A stretch of DNA of 64,000 bases from Azadirachta indica (Eukaryota > Streptophyta > Magnoliopsida > Sapindales > Meliaceae): contig CM040443.1 of assembly GCA_022749755.1 (NCBI GenBank), forward strand, positions 907,191 through 971,190. The letters are read 5' to 3'. Numbering within the stretch: position 1 is the first letter of the stretch; every line of letters begins with the position of its first letter. The notes below the pieces were generated by a model. That model made no database searches. It was not told the origin of the DNA and saw only the letters and a list, made by a program, of their open reading frames with translations. Of the stretch, positions 10,793 to 21,330 are shown piece by piece. Both the position numbers and the translations under genes were made by a program.

Positions 10793-12013
10793 ATGGCACC
10801 AGAAAAGGGGAGTTTTTTACAAGTTTCATCAGTTTTTGACAAAAAGAAATTTGTTTCATGTGAAGCCGAACAAAAGTTTATTAAATTTCAACAAGATGAA
10901 AAAGCATTAGTGAGGGAATGAGCATTAAAATCGGGCTCAAAAAATGGAATGATTTTGCAATTTATCCGGAATCAGAAATGGGAATCGCTTACTGACTATC
11001 CTATTTAAGCAATAGTGCCATTAGTTAGAGAATTTTATGCTAATGCTTCAGTGAACAGAGAGAATGACAAAGTGTATGTTAGGGGCAAAAGGATTTCATT
11101 TAGTTCTGAGGCCATTAACACCTTTTATGGCTTACCATCCATTGATGCAAATGAAGATTTGTATGATGCATTCAGGAGAGATGATGAAAACTACACTCAG
11201 ATTGTTGAAGAATTATGTGTTCCTGGAACACAATGGTTAAGAGGTCGTGATAGATACAGCAAATCTCTCACCTTCCCGAAAAATACGCTCAATAGATACG
11301 CCAAGCCTTGGTATAAATTTATTTGCTCCAATCTTATGCCTACATCCCATTTCAATGAAGTTACAGCAAAAAGAGCATCTCTGCTTTATTGTATTTATGC
11401 TGAGATTACTATTGATATAGTGAAGGTAATACGAGACAACTTGATTGCATTTATTAAAGCAAAAACAACGGGGGGACACACAAACCCCTGTCTTATTACT
11501 GCCTTATGCTTAAAGGGAGGGGTAAGGGTAGAGGACACAGAGTACAAGGTAAATCCGGACTCTTCAATTAATGGGATGGCAATTTCTAAGTTCAACTGCT
11601 GGGCAGGAGGTGCATCCGTCCGATCAGGCTTAGGATTTATTGTGGATGATGATAATCAAGTTCCATCACCACGAAAACCATTGCCTCGACTGAGAAAAGG
11701 TTCCTTTAATACAATTTCAGAGGCATACCAGTCAGCCTATGAAGAGAGATTGAGGCGTCAACAAAATCCTTATGAAGGCTTACCAAATCCCTCGTTTGTC
11801 AATCAAGATAATGAAGCCGGAGCTTCCTCCTCACATCACGAAGATCCCATACAATCAAGGATTGCCGATATGCATCAAAGAATTATTCAACAAGGGCGTG
11901 AGATTTCTAACATCCGGCAAGAGCAATCAAGGATGCATCAGTATCAAGTGAATTGCTTTAACACTTTGGTTTCATATTTCCACCACTTCCACAATTCCCG
12001 CCCAACCAAGTAG
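10793..12013 (+). pseudogene. 'Putative plant transposon protein' domain protein, two stops
   Basis: The frame opens at ATG 10793 (MAPEKGSFLQVSSVFDKKKF) and runs 406 codons to TAG 12011-12013 with internal stops TGA at 10919 and TAA at 11006. The 332-codon open part begins at 11015. The family hallmarks, in order, are a 'rF..KKFvS.eAe..f' N-terminus, VPLVREFYANA, a VYVRGKRISFSSEAIN block, FYGLPSI, LCVPGTQW, AKPWYKFICSNLMPTSHFNE and LLYCIYAEITIDIVKVI. This matches a domain widespread in plant transposable elements and annotated 'putative plant transposon protein'; its biochemical role is not established. The C-terminal quarter is charged with a likely coiled-coil (MHQRIIQQGREISNIRQEQ). A retroelement 3' end follows. 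The large open part suggests inactivation is fairly recent. Confidence 0.82.
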
Positions 12014-12112
12014 ATGAAGATAACAATGCACAATTAGAGGCAAGATTCTTACACCTTACCTCTCACGTAAGATCTTTCCAATGTTTTCCTTTATTTTTCC
12101 ATCTTTCAATAT

Positions 12113-12380
12113 CGAGGACAATGTTTTCATTAAGTGTAGGGGATGAATGAAAAGTAATCGTTTGTTGAACATAGTGAGTTACTACCAATCACACACATAT
12201 ATGAAAAAAAAAAATAACTATTTTGGTTCAAGTTTAACTTATCATGTTCTAGAAGTGTGTTTGTTTGATTTTTTTTTTTGGTTAATATTATGTTTGCCTG
12301 TTTTTAGTCTTTTCCCCAATATCTATTTTTGTTGGTTTGATTTGCTTGAGGACAAGCAAGCATTCAAGTATGGGGGTATT
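12113..12380 (+). other. 3' non-coding segment with two polypurine-like motifs
   Basis: GAGGACAATG..TTAAGTGTAGGGG occurs at 12115-12142. A second version, GAGGACAAGC..TCAAGTATGGGGG, at 12349-12376 abuts the LTR start at 12381. The second is the expected plus-strand primer. Equivalent paired motifs occur on the minus strand of the Ty3 element (32422-32456 and 30914-30949). Confidence 0.65.
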
Positions 12381-13451
12381 TGATAAGTGCGTAAAAACAC
12401 ACACTTATCATTTACTTTTTAATTTGATTCGTTTGTTTAATCCTTTGCTTACATTAATATTTAATGTATTTTGGTTGAATTTTTTACAAATCACGAGAAT
12501 TGGCCATTGCGCCATTCATCTTGCTCTTGGGCATCAAGTTCAAGTTTTTGGAGAGAACTAAGCGATAGAGAGAGAGGAGATTGGAAGAATTTTTGGGCAT
12601 CAAGTTCAAGGTTTTGAAAATCAAGGCTCTCTTAATTTGGTTTTATCTTTTTCTCTTGTCTTTAAACCTTTGTTTTGAATTGAACAATAGTGAAGTTATT
12701 GTTTTTTATGTTGTCGATTGTTCAATTTTTTATTGTGGATTTTGAACTTTATCTGATGTGTAGTTAAATTTGTTTTCTAAGACAATGATCTAACAAATTT
12801 GAAGCATTTAATTTGTGTAATTATGTTATTTGTTTTGATTTAATATTTAGTGTTGCGTATTCATTATGATGATTAATGCGTTTTAATATTTGGTTAGTAT
12901 TTGAATTATTTGTGGATTAATATGAACTGAAAAGTGATTATTATTTAAAGCAGGTAATGAATATTGTCAATTACATGTTAGACAGAGATGTATTAATGTG
13001 ATTTACGTAGTTAGTTAAGAATTATCACTGAATGTAAAGTACTTTCATTTAATTTAATTCACATATAGATATAGTGAATTATGTAGATGCAAAGTATATT
13101 CGACTGATCTCGAGAAAGACTGTCGAATAATTTAGGATAATTAACTAATAACACAGGTATTAAATCAGAATAACATTATCTGGAGAATTGGATGTGAATA
13201 AATATAATGAAATCATTAGCCCTAAATCTTTCTATCAGCTGTATTTGTTTTAATTAAATTACTCAATAGTTTATTTTACTTTATTTTGTTTTTATTTTTC
13301 TCAATTAAATTAATTCAATTTTTTCAGATAAATTCATTACTTAATTATCTTTGGTAATTAACAAATTAACTTTTCTTATAGGTCAAACACTTTCTTACCA
13401 CTGTATTACTTGTTTGCGATACATGCACTTGTGTTCGTAATTTATGTAACA
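12381..13451 (+). repeat. 3' LTR of the nested retroelement
   Basis: Starts TGATAAGTGCGTAAAAAC right after a polypurine tract and ends GTAATTTATGTAACA. The end resembles the inner end of the Ty3 LTRs read on the minus strand (CTTGCGTTTGTCAAATTCCGCAACA-type). The U3 part contains the GC-rich TTGCGCCATTCATC patch common to this LTR family. Length is 1071 bp. Confidence 0.75.
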
Positions 13452-14679
13452 TATTTTAATTTTTTATTTTTGGTTTTCAAGTATTTATCTTTTTTATTTT
13501 TTATTTTTTCTCTAATCGATAATTGAAGTTCATTAAGTGACAAGAAAAATAGTCAAATAATATAAAAATAATTAAAAACAATGATTTAATTATTTTCGTT
13601 TTGCTTAATGTCAAAAACAATTTCATTTTGAAGTGAGTCCAAAAAATATGTGATATTTTTTTGTCTAAAATTTTCAATATATATTTTATTTTTTTCAACC
13701 AATTTCAAAAATTTCAAATTATTTTTATTTTGTTTGACTATTTTTTTACATGTAGTGAATTTATTATTATTATTTGTTAATATATTATTGTTGTTTTAAT
13801 TATAGATTAGTGTAAAAATTCAAAGAAATTTGAATAAAAAAGTAGAAAGTGTTTAAATTTAAAAATCAAATAAGAAAAATGAAAATTTTAAAATAAAAAG
13901 TAAAAAAAAAAAAAATAAATTAAACTTTTATTTTGTTAATTGAAAAAAATTATTTTCATGTAATTAATTTATTTATATAAAAAATTAATTAAAAATTATT
14001 AAAAAAGAGTATTTATGTCATTATATTAGTTAAATAAAAGTTAAAAGTATTTTTGTTATTAAAGTAATCAATATTGAGTCAGCAGTTAATTTTAACAAAA
14101 AATTAACAAAAAAAATGTGTGTTTAATAATTATATATATATATATAATTTAGAGATTTCATGATTATGAAATAAATTTAAATTTTTTTAATGTAAAATTG
14201 AAATTTTATATATATATTTGTGTGTGTGTGCATTTATTGTTCAAAGTCTACTATTATACTATTAGGCAAATTAGTAGATTAAAATTAAAAATAAGGTCAC
14301 TGTTTAAAGACCGGCCCAATACAAGAACAATATCCCTTAATTACTATTCATTAGATGTATGTAAATATGTATATATATATACTCTACCTATATTTTGTTT
14401 GATATTCTTAATTCAAACACCAACATCTTTAATTATATTTATTAAAATTAAATAAGTAATTTTTTTAATTTTTATATATTTACTGATCAAAAAGTTTTTA
14501 AATAAATTAGTATTAAAAAAAAATTCAATCTCACGTGGTATAGTAAACGAAGACAAGATTAAAAGTTATTTTTTTAAAATTTTAAATAGAAATCAATTAA
14601 ATTAAAATTATTCTCTAAAAAGAAGAATATTTAAAATAATTTTTTATTATTTAAATAAAAGTATATTTTATTATAAGTC
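13452..14679. other. Right interior of the CACTA element, no gene seen
   Basis: Extremely AT-rich with TA/ATAT runs (about 14130-14150 and 14205-14230, with a short GTGTGTGTG). The short frame 14198-14455 is low-complexity chance sequence. Confidence 0.5.
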
Positions 14680-15139
14680 TTCTACATATGTATTTTAGAA
14701 AACAATTTGAAAATTATTTTTTATTTTAAAAATCAAGAATAATTTACTAAAACTGTCATTTAAATATGTGAAAAAAGAAAACGTTTTAAAAATTGTTTTC
14801 ATATTTTTTTAAAATAAAAATAAGTTTATTAAAACTTCTTTAAACATATATTTTAGAAGACAGTTTACAAAAATCATTTTTATATTTTAGAATTAAATTC
14901 GATTTTATTAAAACTGTTTTCTAAACAAATATTTTAGAAGACGGTTTATAAAAATAGTTTTTATTTTTTAAATTTAAAGTCGGTTTCATTAAAATAGTTC
15001 TTAAAACATATATTTTAGAAAACGGTTTACAAAAACCGTTCTTATTTTTTAGAATTAATGACAGCTTTTGAATAAACCGTCTTAAAAAATGAAAACCGTC
15101 TTCTATTTAGTGTGCTCTTTTAATTATTTTCTAGTAGTG
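14680..15139. repeat. Right subterminal repeat array of the CACTA element
   Basis: At least five units of the pattern ATATATTTTAGAA.ACGGTTTA.AAAA followed by an AT-rich spacer of similar length, running up to the terminal TAGTAGTG. They pair in inverted sense with AAACCGTT motifs in the same array, typical of CACTA subterminal regions. Confidence 0.75.
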
Positions 15140-15354
15140 CAATTTCTATATAGCTAAACTATGGATTTAAAGTTGAAATTTATTACAACAATCTCCCAAC
15201 AAGATGTTAGGAATGTTTTAGATTTGGGCATTTCGTTGGCAAATTTTGTCGTACGAAATGGTAAGCAAAAGGTTCAGAATGATGCAGTAAGATTGCAAAA
15301 TAAGTATACCGTCATGTTCTTATCATCATGTTCTTAATGACAACAAATTAGAAG

Positions 15355-15600
15355 CTACCAAAATAACAAAGGCCAACACAAGAGCAATAAGGAGCCTGAA
15401 GAGGCAGCACTTTTACCCTTAGAAGAGATGACTCCTCCTGCTTCAATTGTCTTCGCAATGGAGAATGCTAATGCAAAGCCACCGATTATCACTCCTTTTA
15501 TTATAGTTCCTGAAATAGTAATTGAATTAGGCTTCACACCAAGGATGCATAAAGCAAAAATCATATGATAGCTAGAAAACATGATTTCTTATCAAGACAT
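15355..15600 (-). pseudogene. Membrane-protein gene fragment, unit A copy
   Basis: Minus-strand frame with ILGVKPNSITISGTIIKGVI, IGGFALAF and SIAKTIEAGGVIS, homologous to the longer copy at 27303-27659. A 3-bp loss (FISIAK in B, FSIAK here) and a frameshift near the C-terminus give a different ending (LLLLCWPLLFW versus the hydrophobic LVLGFVILVASNL of B). The family is unknown to me. Hydrophobic stretches suggest two to three membrane passes. Confidence 0.5.
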
Positions 15601-15619
15601 TGTGACTGATGAAACGAGT

Positions 15620-16600
15620 TAGATTCAAATTGATTCGGACAATCTGACTATAGCCCAATCATAAGCCTGAACCACCATCATCCGAACTCTCTCTAAAAAG
15701 GGACAGACTCCTATTGTCATTACTATTGCAGTTTCATCAAATTTAACTAAGACTAACTAAATTCCAAAAGACATAACAAAGAGCCTGCAATCGAATCTTG
15801 CTCCATCGAAAGGCAAGGCGAATGATGTTATTTTGGAATTGGAAGTTTTCAACAAAGAACTGAATCATATCATAGGAATCTTTACGAAACCCCCGGTAAA
15901 GAATGGATATCAAATTGTACAATCTAAATCAGCTCATAAAAGACAAAAGGCAAAGGAAAAGGCCATTAATGACATAACTCTCGCAGGGTAGTATTAGTCG
16001 TCAACCTTCTCTAGGAAAGTTCTTTATGGGAATATTGGAGGCTCAGCTAACCTAAAATCTAAAACAGAACTAGCCAATTTATGCTTGCAACAAAGTCCTA
16101 CTAGTATGGCAATTACAAAATCAATGATGGACTTTCGTAGCATTGAAGATAACTACTAGCTGTTTTTTTAAACCTTACTGTAGTTGGTTCTTCAACTAGC
16201 CCAACTCCAAAACTTTATGGTTTATAGGCTATACGTTTGTTGACACTGTAGATGTGGTTCCCAATGAAGACTAGAAAGTGTCTATCTAAGCCCTCTTAGA
16301 CAGAATTCGATGCAAATTTTCTTTTATCTATGCATCTACATATTACATAAATCTCAAACTTCTTTGCAATGATCTGACTTCTCTTTTTTCTAGCTAGGGA
16401 AGCCCTTGGTTATTGGCTGGCGATTTCAATGTAACTTTTGGTACATATGAGCAATGTGGTGGAGGTCTTCCAGGACTTCTTTAATGCGTTAACTTCCAAA
16501 ATCTTATGGGCTCGAATGAAATCCATCATATCTCTTCTAATGGTTCATTTTATACATGGATGTGAAATAGTGAACAATTCATATTGAAAGAAAACTAGAC
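15620..16600 (+). pseudogene. LINE (L1-type) ORF remnant with endonuclease motif, unit A copy
   Basis: Around 16400-16480 translation gives PWLLAGDFNVTFG followed by EQCGGGLP and, after a stop, NEIHHISSNGSFYTW. Together with FVYAS-like residues upstream (near 16330) this is the pattern of the endonuclease domain at the start of L1-type ORF2 (.FVYAS....R..LW..L......PWLVAGDFN). The preceding 400 bases (VKNGYQIVQSKSAHKRQKAKEKA) may be the ORF1 tail. Many stops and frameshifts; no reverse transcriptase follows. The family role is target nicking for reverse transcription. Confidence 0.65.
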
Positions 16601-17284
16601 ATGGTGCTATGTTGTTCCTCTATTTGCTTAATCACACTTGAATATTCAAACTTGAAAATTATGGCAATCTATATTCTTTTTAGTCATCTTAACTAAATTT
16701 CTTACAGCTTTCATATATTCAGCAGTAGCTCTACCAAGTCAAAATGTAAAATGCATGTTAATACTATAATTTAAAAATAAATTATATCACACCAAAATCT
16801 TATTTTTTGCCTATTAACATGGACTCAATCTTTGTTTGTGACTGTAATACACCGGACAAATTTGTATATTTGATATAAGGAAATTAAGCAAAGGAATTTT
16901 TTGCTTCTTCTAATAATCTACTAAAAACACAAGAAAATAATCAAACTAAATAGATAAAATTGCAGAAATTAACAATAAAAATACATAATATAACAATTTC
17001 AGCCAGAAAAAGAAATTTGGCATAAACTTAACAAGTGAATAAGTGGGCATTAGTTTATATTTCACAATATTTCTCAATTCTTTTACGTTATAAAGATTAA
17101 CACAAAAATTATGAAATATAAATATACCCAAAATCAATTTACAATACAACATAAAAAAAAAAAATTTAACAAAATGCCAAATAAAAACTTACCGAAGAAG
17201 GAGGAAAATGAAGGGATTTAAAACTTATGGCATTTGTAAAAAAGAATATACTCTTGATTTTTCAATTGGTTTTGTTTTACTATG

Positions 17285-17735
17285 AAAATATAAGCTTGGA
17301 CAAAAAGATCCAACCAAACCAAATCAAACCGAATTAAACTAAACTAAACAGTTTGATTTGATTATAAAAAGAATTCAATTCATTCAGTTTGTAAACCAGT
17401 CGGCTCAGTTCGGGTTCAATTAAAACCGACTAGGATTAAATATAAAATTTTATATAAACTCCTAAAGTTTATAAAATTAAAAATAAATAAAAATTTATAA
17501 CAACTGACGTAAATTCACACAAAAATAAGAAATATTATTATAAATTTTAAAATTTTTTTACGATAATTTTTATATAATTTAAGGACATAAAAACATTCTT
17601 TAAAAGGAACCAAGCTAGAACCATATTTAGAACTGAACTATGAAATCGTACTGAATAGAATTAGCTTGGTTTAATTCAATTCAATTCCACAGTTCAATTA
17701 AATTCGATTTGGATTCTAAAAACCAAACCATATTT
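17285..17735. repeat. MITE-like imperfect inverted repeat (AAACCGAA family), unit A copy
   Basis: The left part AACCAAACCAAATCAAACCG is roughly complementary to the right part (TTCGATTTGGATTCTAAAAA, AACCAAACC read on the other strand), about 420 bp apart, with no coding. Copies lie near 29280-29637 (partial) and 38135-38540. They were multiplied by the segmental duplication, so copy number here does not prove mobility. Confidence 0.4.
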
Positions 17736-18450
17736 CATGTTTAGAACTATATTTTATTTTGCCCACATTTATTGACAATCTTTATAAATAATCCAAAATT
17801 TTAAAAAGTCATCTACAATGCCTCTCTTAACAACAGAACAATTATATCTTTGATAGCAATTGTTGAAATAACACATTTACCCTTATGGCAATGAACTGTG
17901 TGTGTAAAGATGATATTAACATTGTGTAGTTATAGACAAAAAACAACCTGGAGTAGATGTCATGTATGTACTATTGGAACAAGTAAACTTTCCAAATAAA
18001 AATAATATTAAAATAATATTTGAAAAAAGCAAGTTAGGAGAATTGAGAAAAATAATTAAATAAAATGAATAAATCAACAATTATCCGTTACGATTATTGA
18101 AGTATTATTAATAGTATTAGTTTTTGTGGATAATATTTTCTGCATATTAGTATTAGTATTAATAGTATTAATATTTGTGCATAATATTTTCTGTATATTA
18201 TATATCAAAAATGAATTAATCTATCAATTCATAAGTAAATTATAACATATTTAATAACATATTATTTATTAAATTTGGAAGAATTTTCAACCCCAAACAA
18301 ATTGAAAAGGGAATTTGAATTTTAAAATTTGATAATCAAATTGATGAGAAGTCCATGATATATGCCTTCATGTGCATCATTTACATCTATGTCAAACAAA
18401 ACATCCATTAACATGAGATCAACAAAGGTATATTGAAGTTTCATAACAAA

Positions 18451-18570
18451 ACATGTGAGTGTGGGTTGAGAGCATCCGTGTGAATCTCAAAATCATCAAA
18501 CAATCCACATAAGCTTTATTATTGTTGTCCAAAGAACAAGGATAAATGCTCCTTCTACAAGTAGTGGAAG
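18451..18570 (+). pseudogene. GRF-type zinc-finger remnant, unit A copy
   Basis: Translation TCECGLRASV, stop, ISKSSNNPHKLYYCCPKNKD and KCSFYK-stop-WK fits the GRF zinc finger (C-x-CG....., N.P.R.FY.C......C.FF.W), with all expected cysteines present. Stops TGA at 18481 and TAG at 18562 break it. In plants, GRF fingers occur in small nucleic-acid-binding proteins, often next to transposons. The copy in unit C (39474-39597) has different lesions. Confidence 0.65.
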
Positions 18571-18770
18571 CGTACCATGGAAGAGTATAATGTTATTACA
18601 TCAACAATGCATGGAAGGGAAAACAACATTCAAGCACCTAACAAGTGTAGTACACTGTTGCACCAATAATCCAAATCTGTGAAATGCAACAAGATATAAT
18701 GATGCTTCTCAATGTTGTCATAACAATATTGATCACATGCATCATTGTAATATTAAGGATTCCAATCAAC

Positions 18771-19899
18771 TAACATTTATGCTGTTTCTATGAAACAACC
18801 TAGCACATGTAAAGCAATACTAGTCTATAAATATCTACTTGCTTTGGATTCTATATCAAAGTTTATGGTTTAGTATATATCATGTTATCAAAGTGTGTAC
18901 AATTGTATACAGAAAAAAATTAAAAAAAAAACCTCAAACTAACAGCACCTATATGTAAACATTTTGATCTCCAATTTTACCAAACCATAAAAAAAAAACA
19001 AGACCAACTTAACACTAACAACACCTACCTGTAAATCTTATCATCTCTAAGTATACAAAACCGTATATAAAAAATAAGACCAACCTAACACTAACAACAC
19101 CTATAAGGAAACCTTGTCAGCTGTAACATACAAGTATACAAAAAAAAATGCCGATTTCCATACTACCACACACACCAAACTTTGTTTTGTGCATAATTTA
19201 ATTGTCAGTATCGAATGATTCATTTTTATTGTAATGTGGAAGTTGTATAAGCTTAAATAGATTTCCAGTCACTCAAACCTAACTAAATATGTCATTTACT
19301 TGTTTATAAGTGCTATCAGTTGTGGTTAAGGTTAATCATTTCCCCTGCACTTAATGAGTACATAATTTCTAATTCAATCAATTGGATAATTTTAAACAAT
19401 TAGATATAATTCAATGTAAGTCAGTGAAGCAAAATGAATTGTAAATTACCTTGTCAGTTTTATGCACTGGTCTCTTTCCCTTTCAATTGTTTTTGTCGAG
19501 CTTTCACTTGATGTTGTTGTTGCCACCAAACTTGGTATCCTTAGTCCTACAAATGAAACAATACTTTTCCCTTGCACTCTAAGCTATTGATTTGATGCCA
19601 CCCTCTTCCTTAATTCCCTTGCCCTTATTGTGCTAGTTTGACTTTCTATTAAGGGATGTTCTTATTTGTTTCTTGCTATATATATGTCCTCTATTTGGGA
19701 CTAATTTCCCATTCCCATTATAAGCAAAAAAGAACAAAATTAACATAACAAGTCAAATTAAAATCAAATTAACATTTAAAAAAAATGCTCTCTATTTGTG
19801 TATACATAGCTTTGACAAAGCAACGGTTATTTAATAGCACAATGTAAAATAAACTAATATGAAGTTTGTGTGTGCAACAAACAAAAAAAAAAAAATGCA
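18771..19899. other. Intergenic between GRF remnant and MULE
   Basis: No coding. A roughly 65-base element recurs three times at about 18925-19115 (CAACCTAACACTAACAACACCTA.. and variants), a short diverged tandem array. The rest is AT-rich and unremarkable. Confidence 0.45.
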
Positions 19900-21330
19900 T
19901 TCCCAATATTATCTTGTCATTTTGTTTACATTGGCTGGATTAATTGGACATGCTCTTTTATTATGTCTGAATTAGTCACAAACATTACACTTCAATGTGA
20001 ACCTTCTTTGATAGGCAAGGACTTCGTTAGACTCTCTTTTTTTATAAAGTTTAGGTTTGTTAAGGGCCCTTTTGACCAGTAGAGGCAATGTATTATCAAC
20101 ATTAACATGAGCCCATATAGTCTTGTCTGATAACAAGTGAATCATACCTGTATAAGCCCTTAAATATTTCTTTTTCGAATGTCTTGCATTAACAAAGTCA
20201 CAAACACCTTACCAATCTATAATATACATGGCAAAGCATACTTACAATGAAAGTCACTAACACTAAAAGTGCCACAACCATATGACCTAAATACCAAGTT
20301 AACTACATATGTCATTCCTTTGTCATCTATCTTAAACAGTGTATCGTTGGCAAGCATTATTATGTAGTTCCTCCTAGCTATTATATCTTTCTATATGCAA
20401 TTGAAAGTTGTTGCTATCAAGATTTATTTCCATCCACCAGCCTTCTTTCTCCTATTGTTAAAACTTTTCTTCAACCTCTTTCGAATGAACTTACATATGT
20501 GGATGATGGGCAACTTTCGTTTGTCATCAAGCCATACCTTGAAGGTCTCTAACATATTGTTTGTGGTGTGGTTAGACTTGCACGTAGTGTCAAAAGCATG
20601 TGCAGATCAATGCTTCAAGTGGATCTTCAACAATGTGTCCCATACGCTGACATGTATGGCCTTGATAAATTCCATAGCCATTTCAAAGGCCTTTTTATTT
20701 ATAACCCTCGTTGTAGCCCAAAATTCTTAAATGAAGTTAACTTTTGGATACATTGCCTTAATATTTGCAAGTAAATGTCGTGCGTAAAATTGAGTATATG
20801 CATTCAGGAATTCTAGAGTCAGTGCAGCTTATTTACCTTTTTGTCGATTGCACATAGATGTGAGCTACCTATTTGAGTTTAAAAATATCTTCAAGTTCCT
20901 AAGAAACTAAATCCATATACTTCCTAGCAATCTAGGTGCTTATGCATTCAAGACTATTCAGAAGTTTTTAGCATGTATGTGAGCTTGAAATAGATTTCCT
21001 CACTTAGAAGAAGCCATATGTCCTGGTTCGAATTGCTTGAAATTCCATGCACAATTCTTCACACCACATCTTACTGTCACCCTACTTCTCTTCACCTTAA
21101 TTCTCCTCATTCTGAATCCTTACTTGATGGCATAATCTTTTAAGGTAGATGTCTTCTCTACAACACTTTTGAAATACAAACCAACTCTCAATTGATCTAG
21201 CCCTTCTGTAGCCTTGTAGAAGTTGCTCTGTACATTTTCTTGCATCTTGTTCACAGGGTTTTCTACATCACAATTAGAATATAATCCATACTCGTTGTTT
21301 TCTAATTCATAACTAGATAGCAGCACATCA
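19900..21330 (-). pseudogene. MULE (Mutator-like) transposase remnant
   Basis: Read on the minus strand from right to left. Near 21120-21190, LRVGLYFKSVVE..., DYAIK and then VTVRCGVKNCAWNF form the N-terminal MuDR-type DNA-binding region (F.VG..F.S....R.A...YA....., C....C.W). Around 20500-20640, HWSAHAFDTTCKSNHTTNNM and LPIIHM.SKFIRKRL form the C-terminal part of the transposase core. Near 20230-20290, CGTFSVSDFHCKYALPC is a SWIM-like finger, and at about 19920-19960 CNVCD*FRHNKRAC is a CX2CX4HX4C knuckle with a stop in place of one residue. Many stops and frameshifts; the catalytic core between 20800 and 21000 is too decayed to place the DDE residues. Terminal repeats were not found. Confidence 0.8.

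Larger units (their letters stand above)
9960..13451 (+). mobile_element. 5'-truncated or atypical LTR element encoding a 'putative plant transposon protein'
   Basis: The right end is a 3' LTR (12381-13451) preceded by a polypurine tract. Inside is one degenerate reading frame (10793-12013). The 3' non-coding stretch and LTR resemble those of the Ty3 element at 30445-38129, so this looks like a non-autonomous member of the same Athila/Tat-like lineage. No matching 5' LTR is recognisable before the frame. The left limit is set only by the start of a GC-rich, promoter-like segment (hairpin 9976-10053, then CCAATATAATCCCC near 10100 and a pyrimidine-rich stretch), so it is uncertain. The element lies wholly inside the CACTA transposon and is therefore younger than, or was carried by, it. 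Confidence 0.6.
8162..15139. mobile_element. Non-autonomous CACTA (En/Spm) DNA transposon with a nested LTR element
   Basis: Termini are CACTACTAAAAAC on the left and, read inward from the right, CACTACTAGAAAATAATT. The element is flanked by a 3-bp target duplication CAA (8159-8161 and 15140-15142), as expected for the superfamily. The rejoined target (GATACAA-TTTCTATATAGC) matches both the first tandem copy at 7924-7945 and unit B near 27113-27130. Both ends carry many AAACGGTTT/AAACCGTTC-type subterminal motifs. No TNP2-type transposase frame is seen, so mobilisation would have been in trans. The total of 6978 bp includes the nested retroelement at about 9960-13451. Confidence 0.88.
6245..18770. 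repeat. Segmental duplication unit A (interrupted by a CACTA element)
   Basis: Order: peroxidase 3' end, its 3' flank, membrane-protein fragment, LINE remnant, MITE-like repeat and GRF zinc-finger remnant. The same order is shared by units B plus C (25866-29637 and 29638-39787). Blocks such as GATGTTAGGAATGTTTTAG and GCATTAGGCTTCACACCAAG-type segments align base for base with scattered substitutions. The CACTA at 8162-15139 and a roughly 316-bp segment at 7361-7676 are extra in this unit. Confidence 0.85.

Noticed and set aside
9960..10800. A 5' LTR before the transposon-protein frame
   Set aside because: No alignment with the 3' LTR 12381-13451 could be found by eye; left as promoter-like sequence of unknown origin.
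10793..12013. Reading the transposon-protein frame as the CACTA transposase
   Set aside because: It lacks TNP2 features and is directly followed by a retroelement polypurine tract and LTR, so it belongs to the nested element.
14198..14455. Plus-strand 85-codon frame
   Set aside because: Low-complexity frame over TATATA and TGTGTG runs inside the CACTA element.
18925..19115. Possible CRISPR-like short repeat array
   Set aside because: Three diverged units without constant repeat/spacer structure in a plant nuclear genome; a simple tandem repeat.
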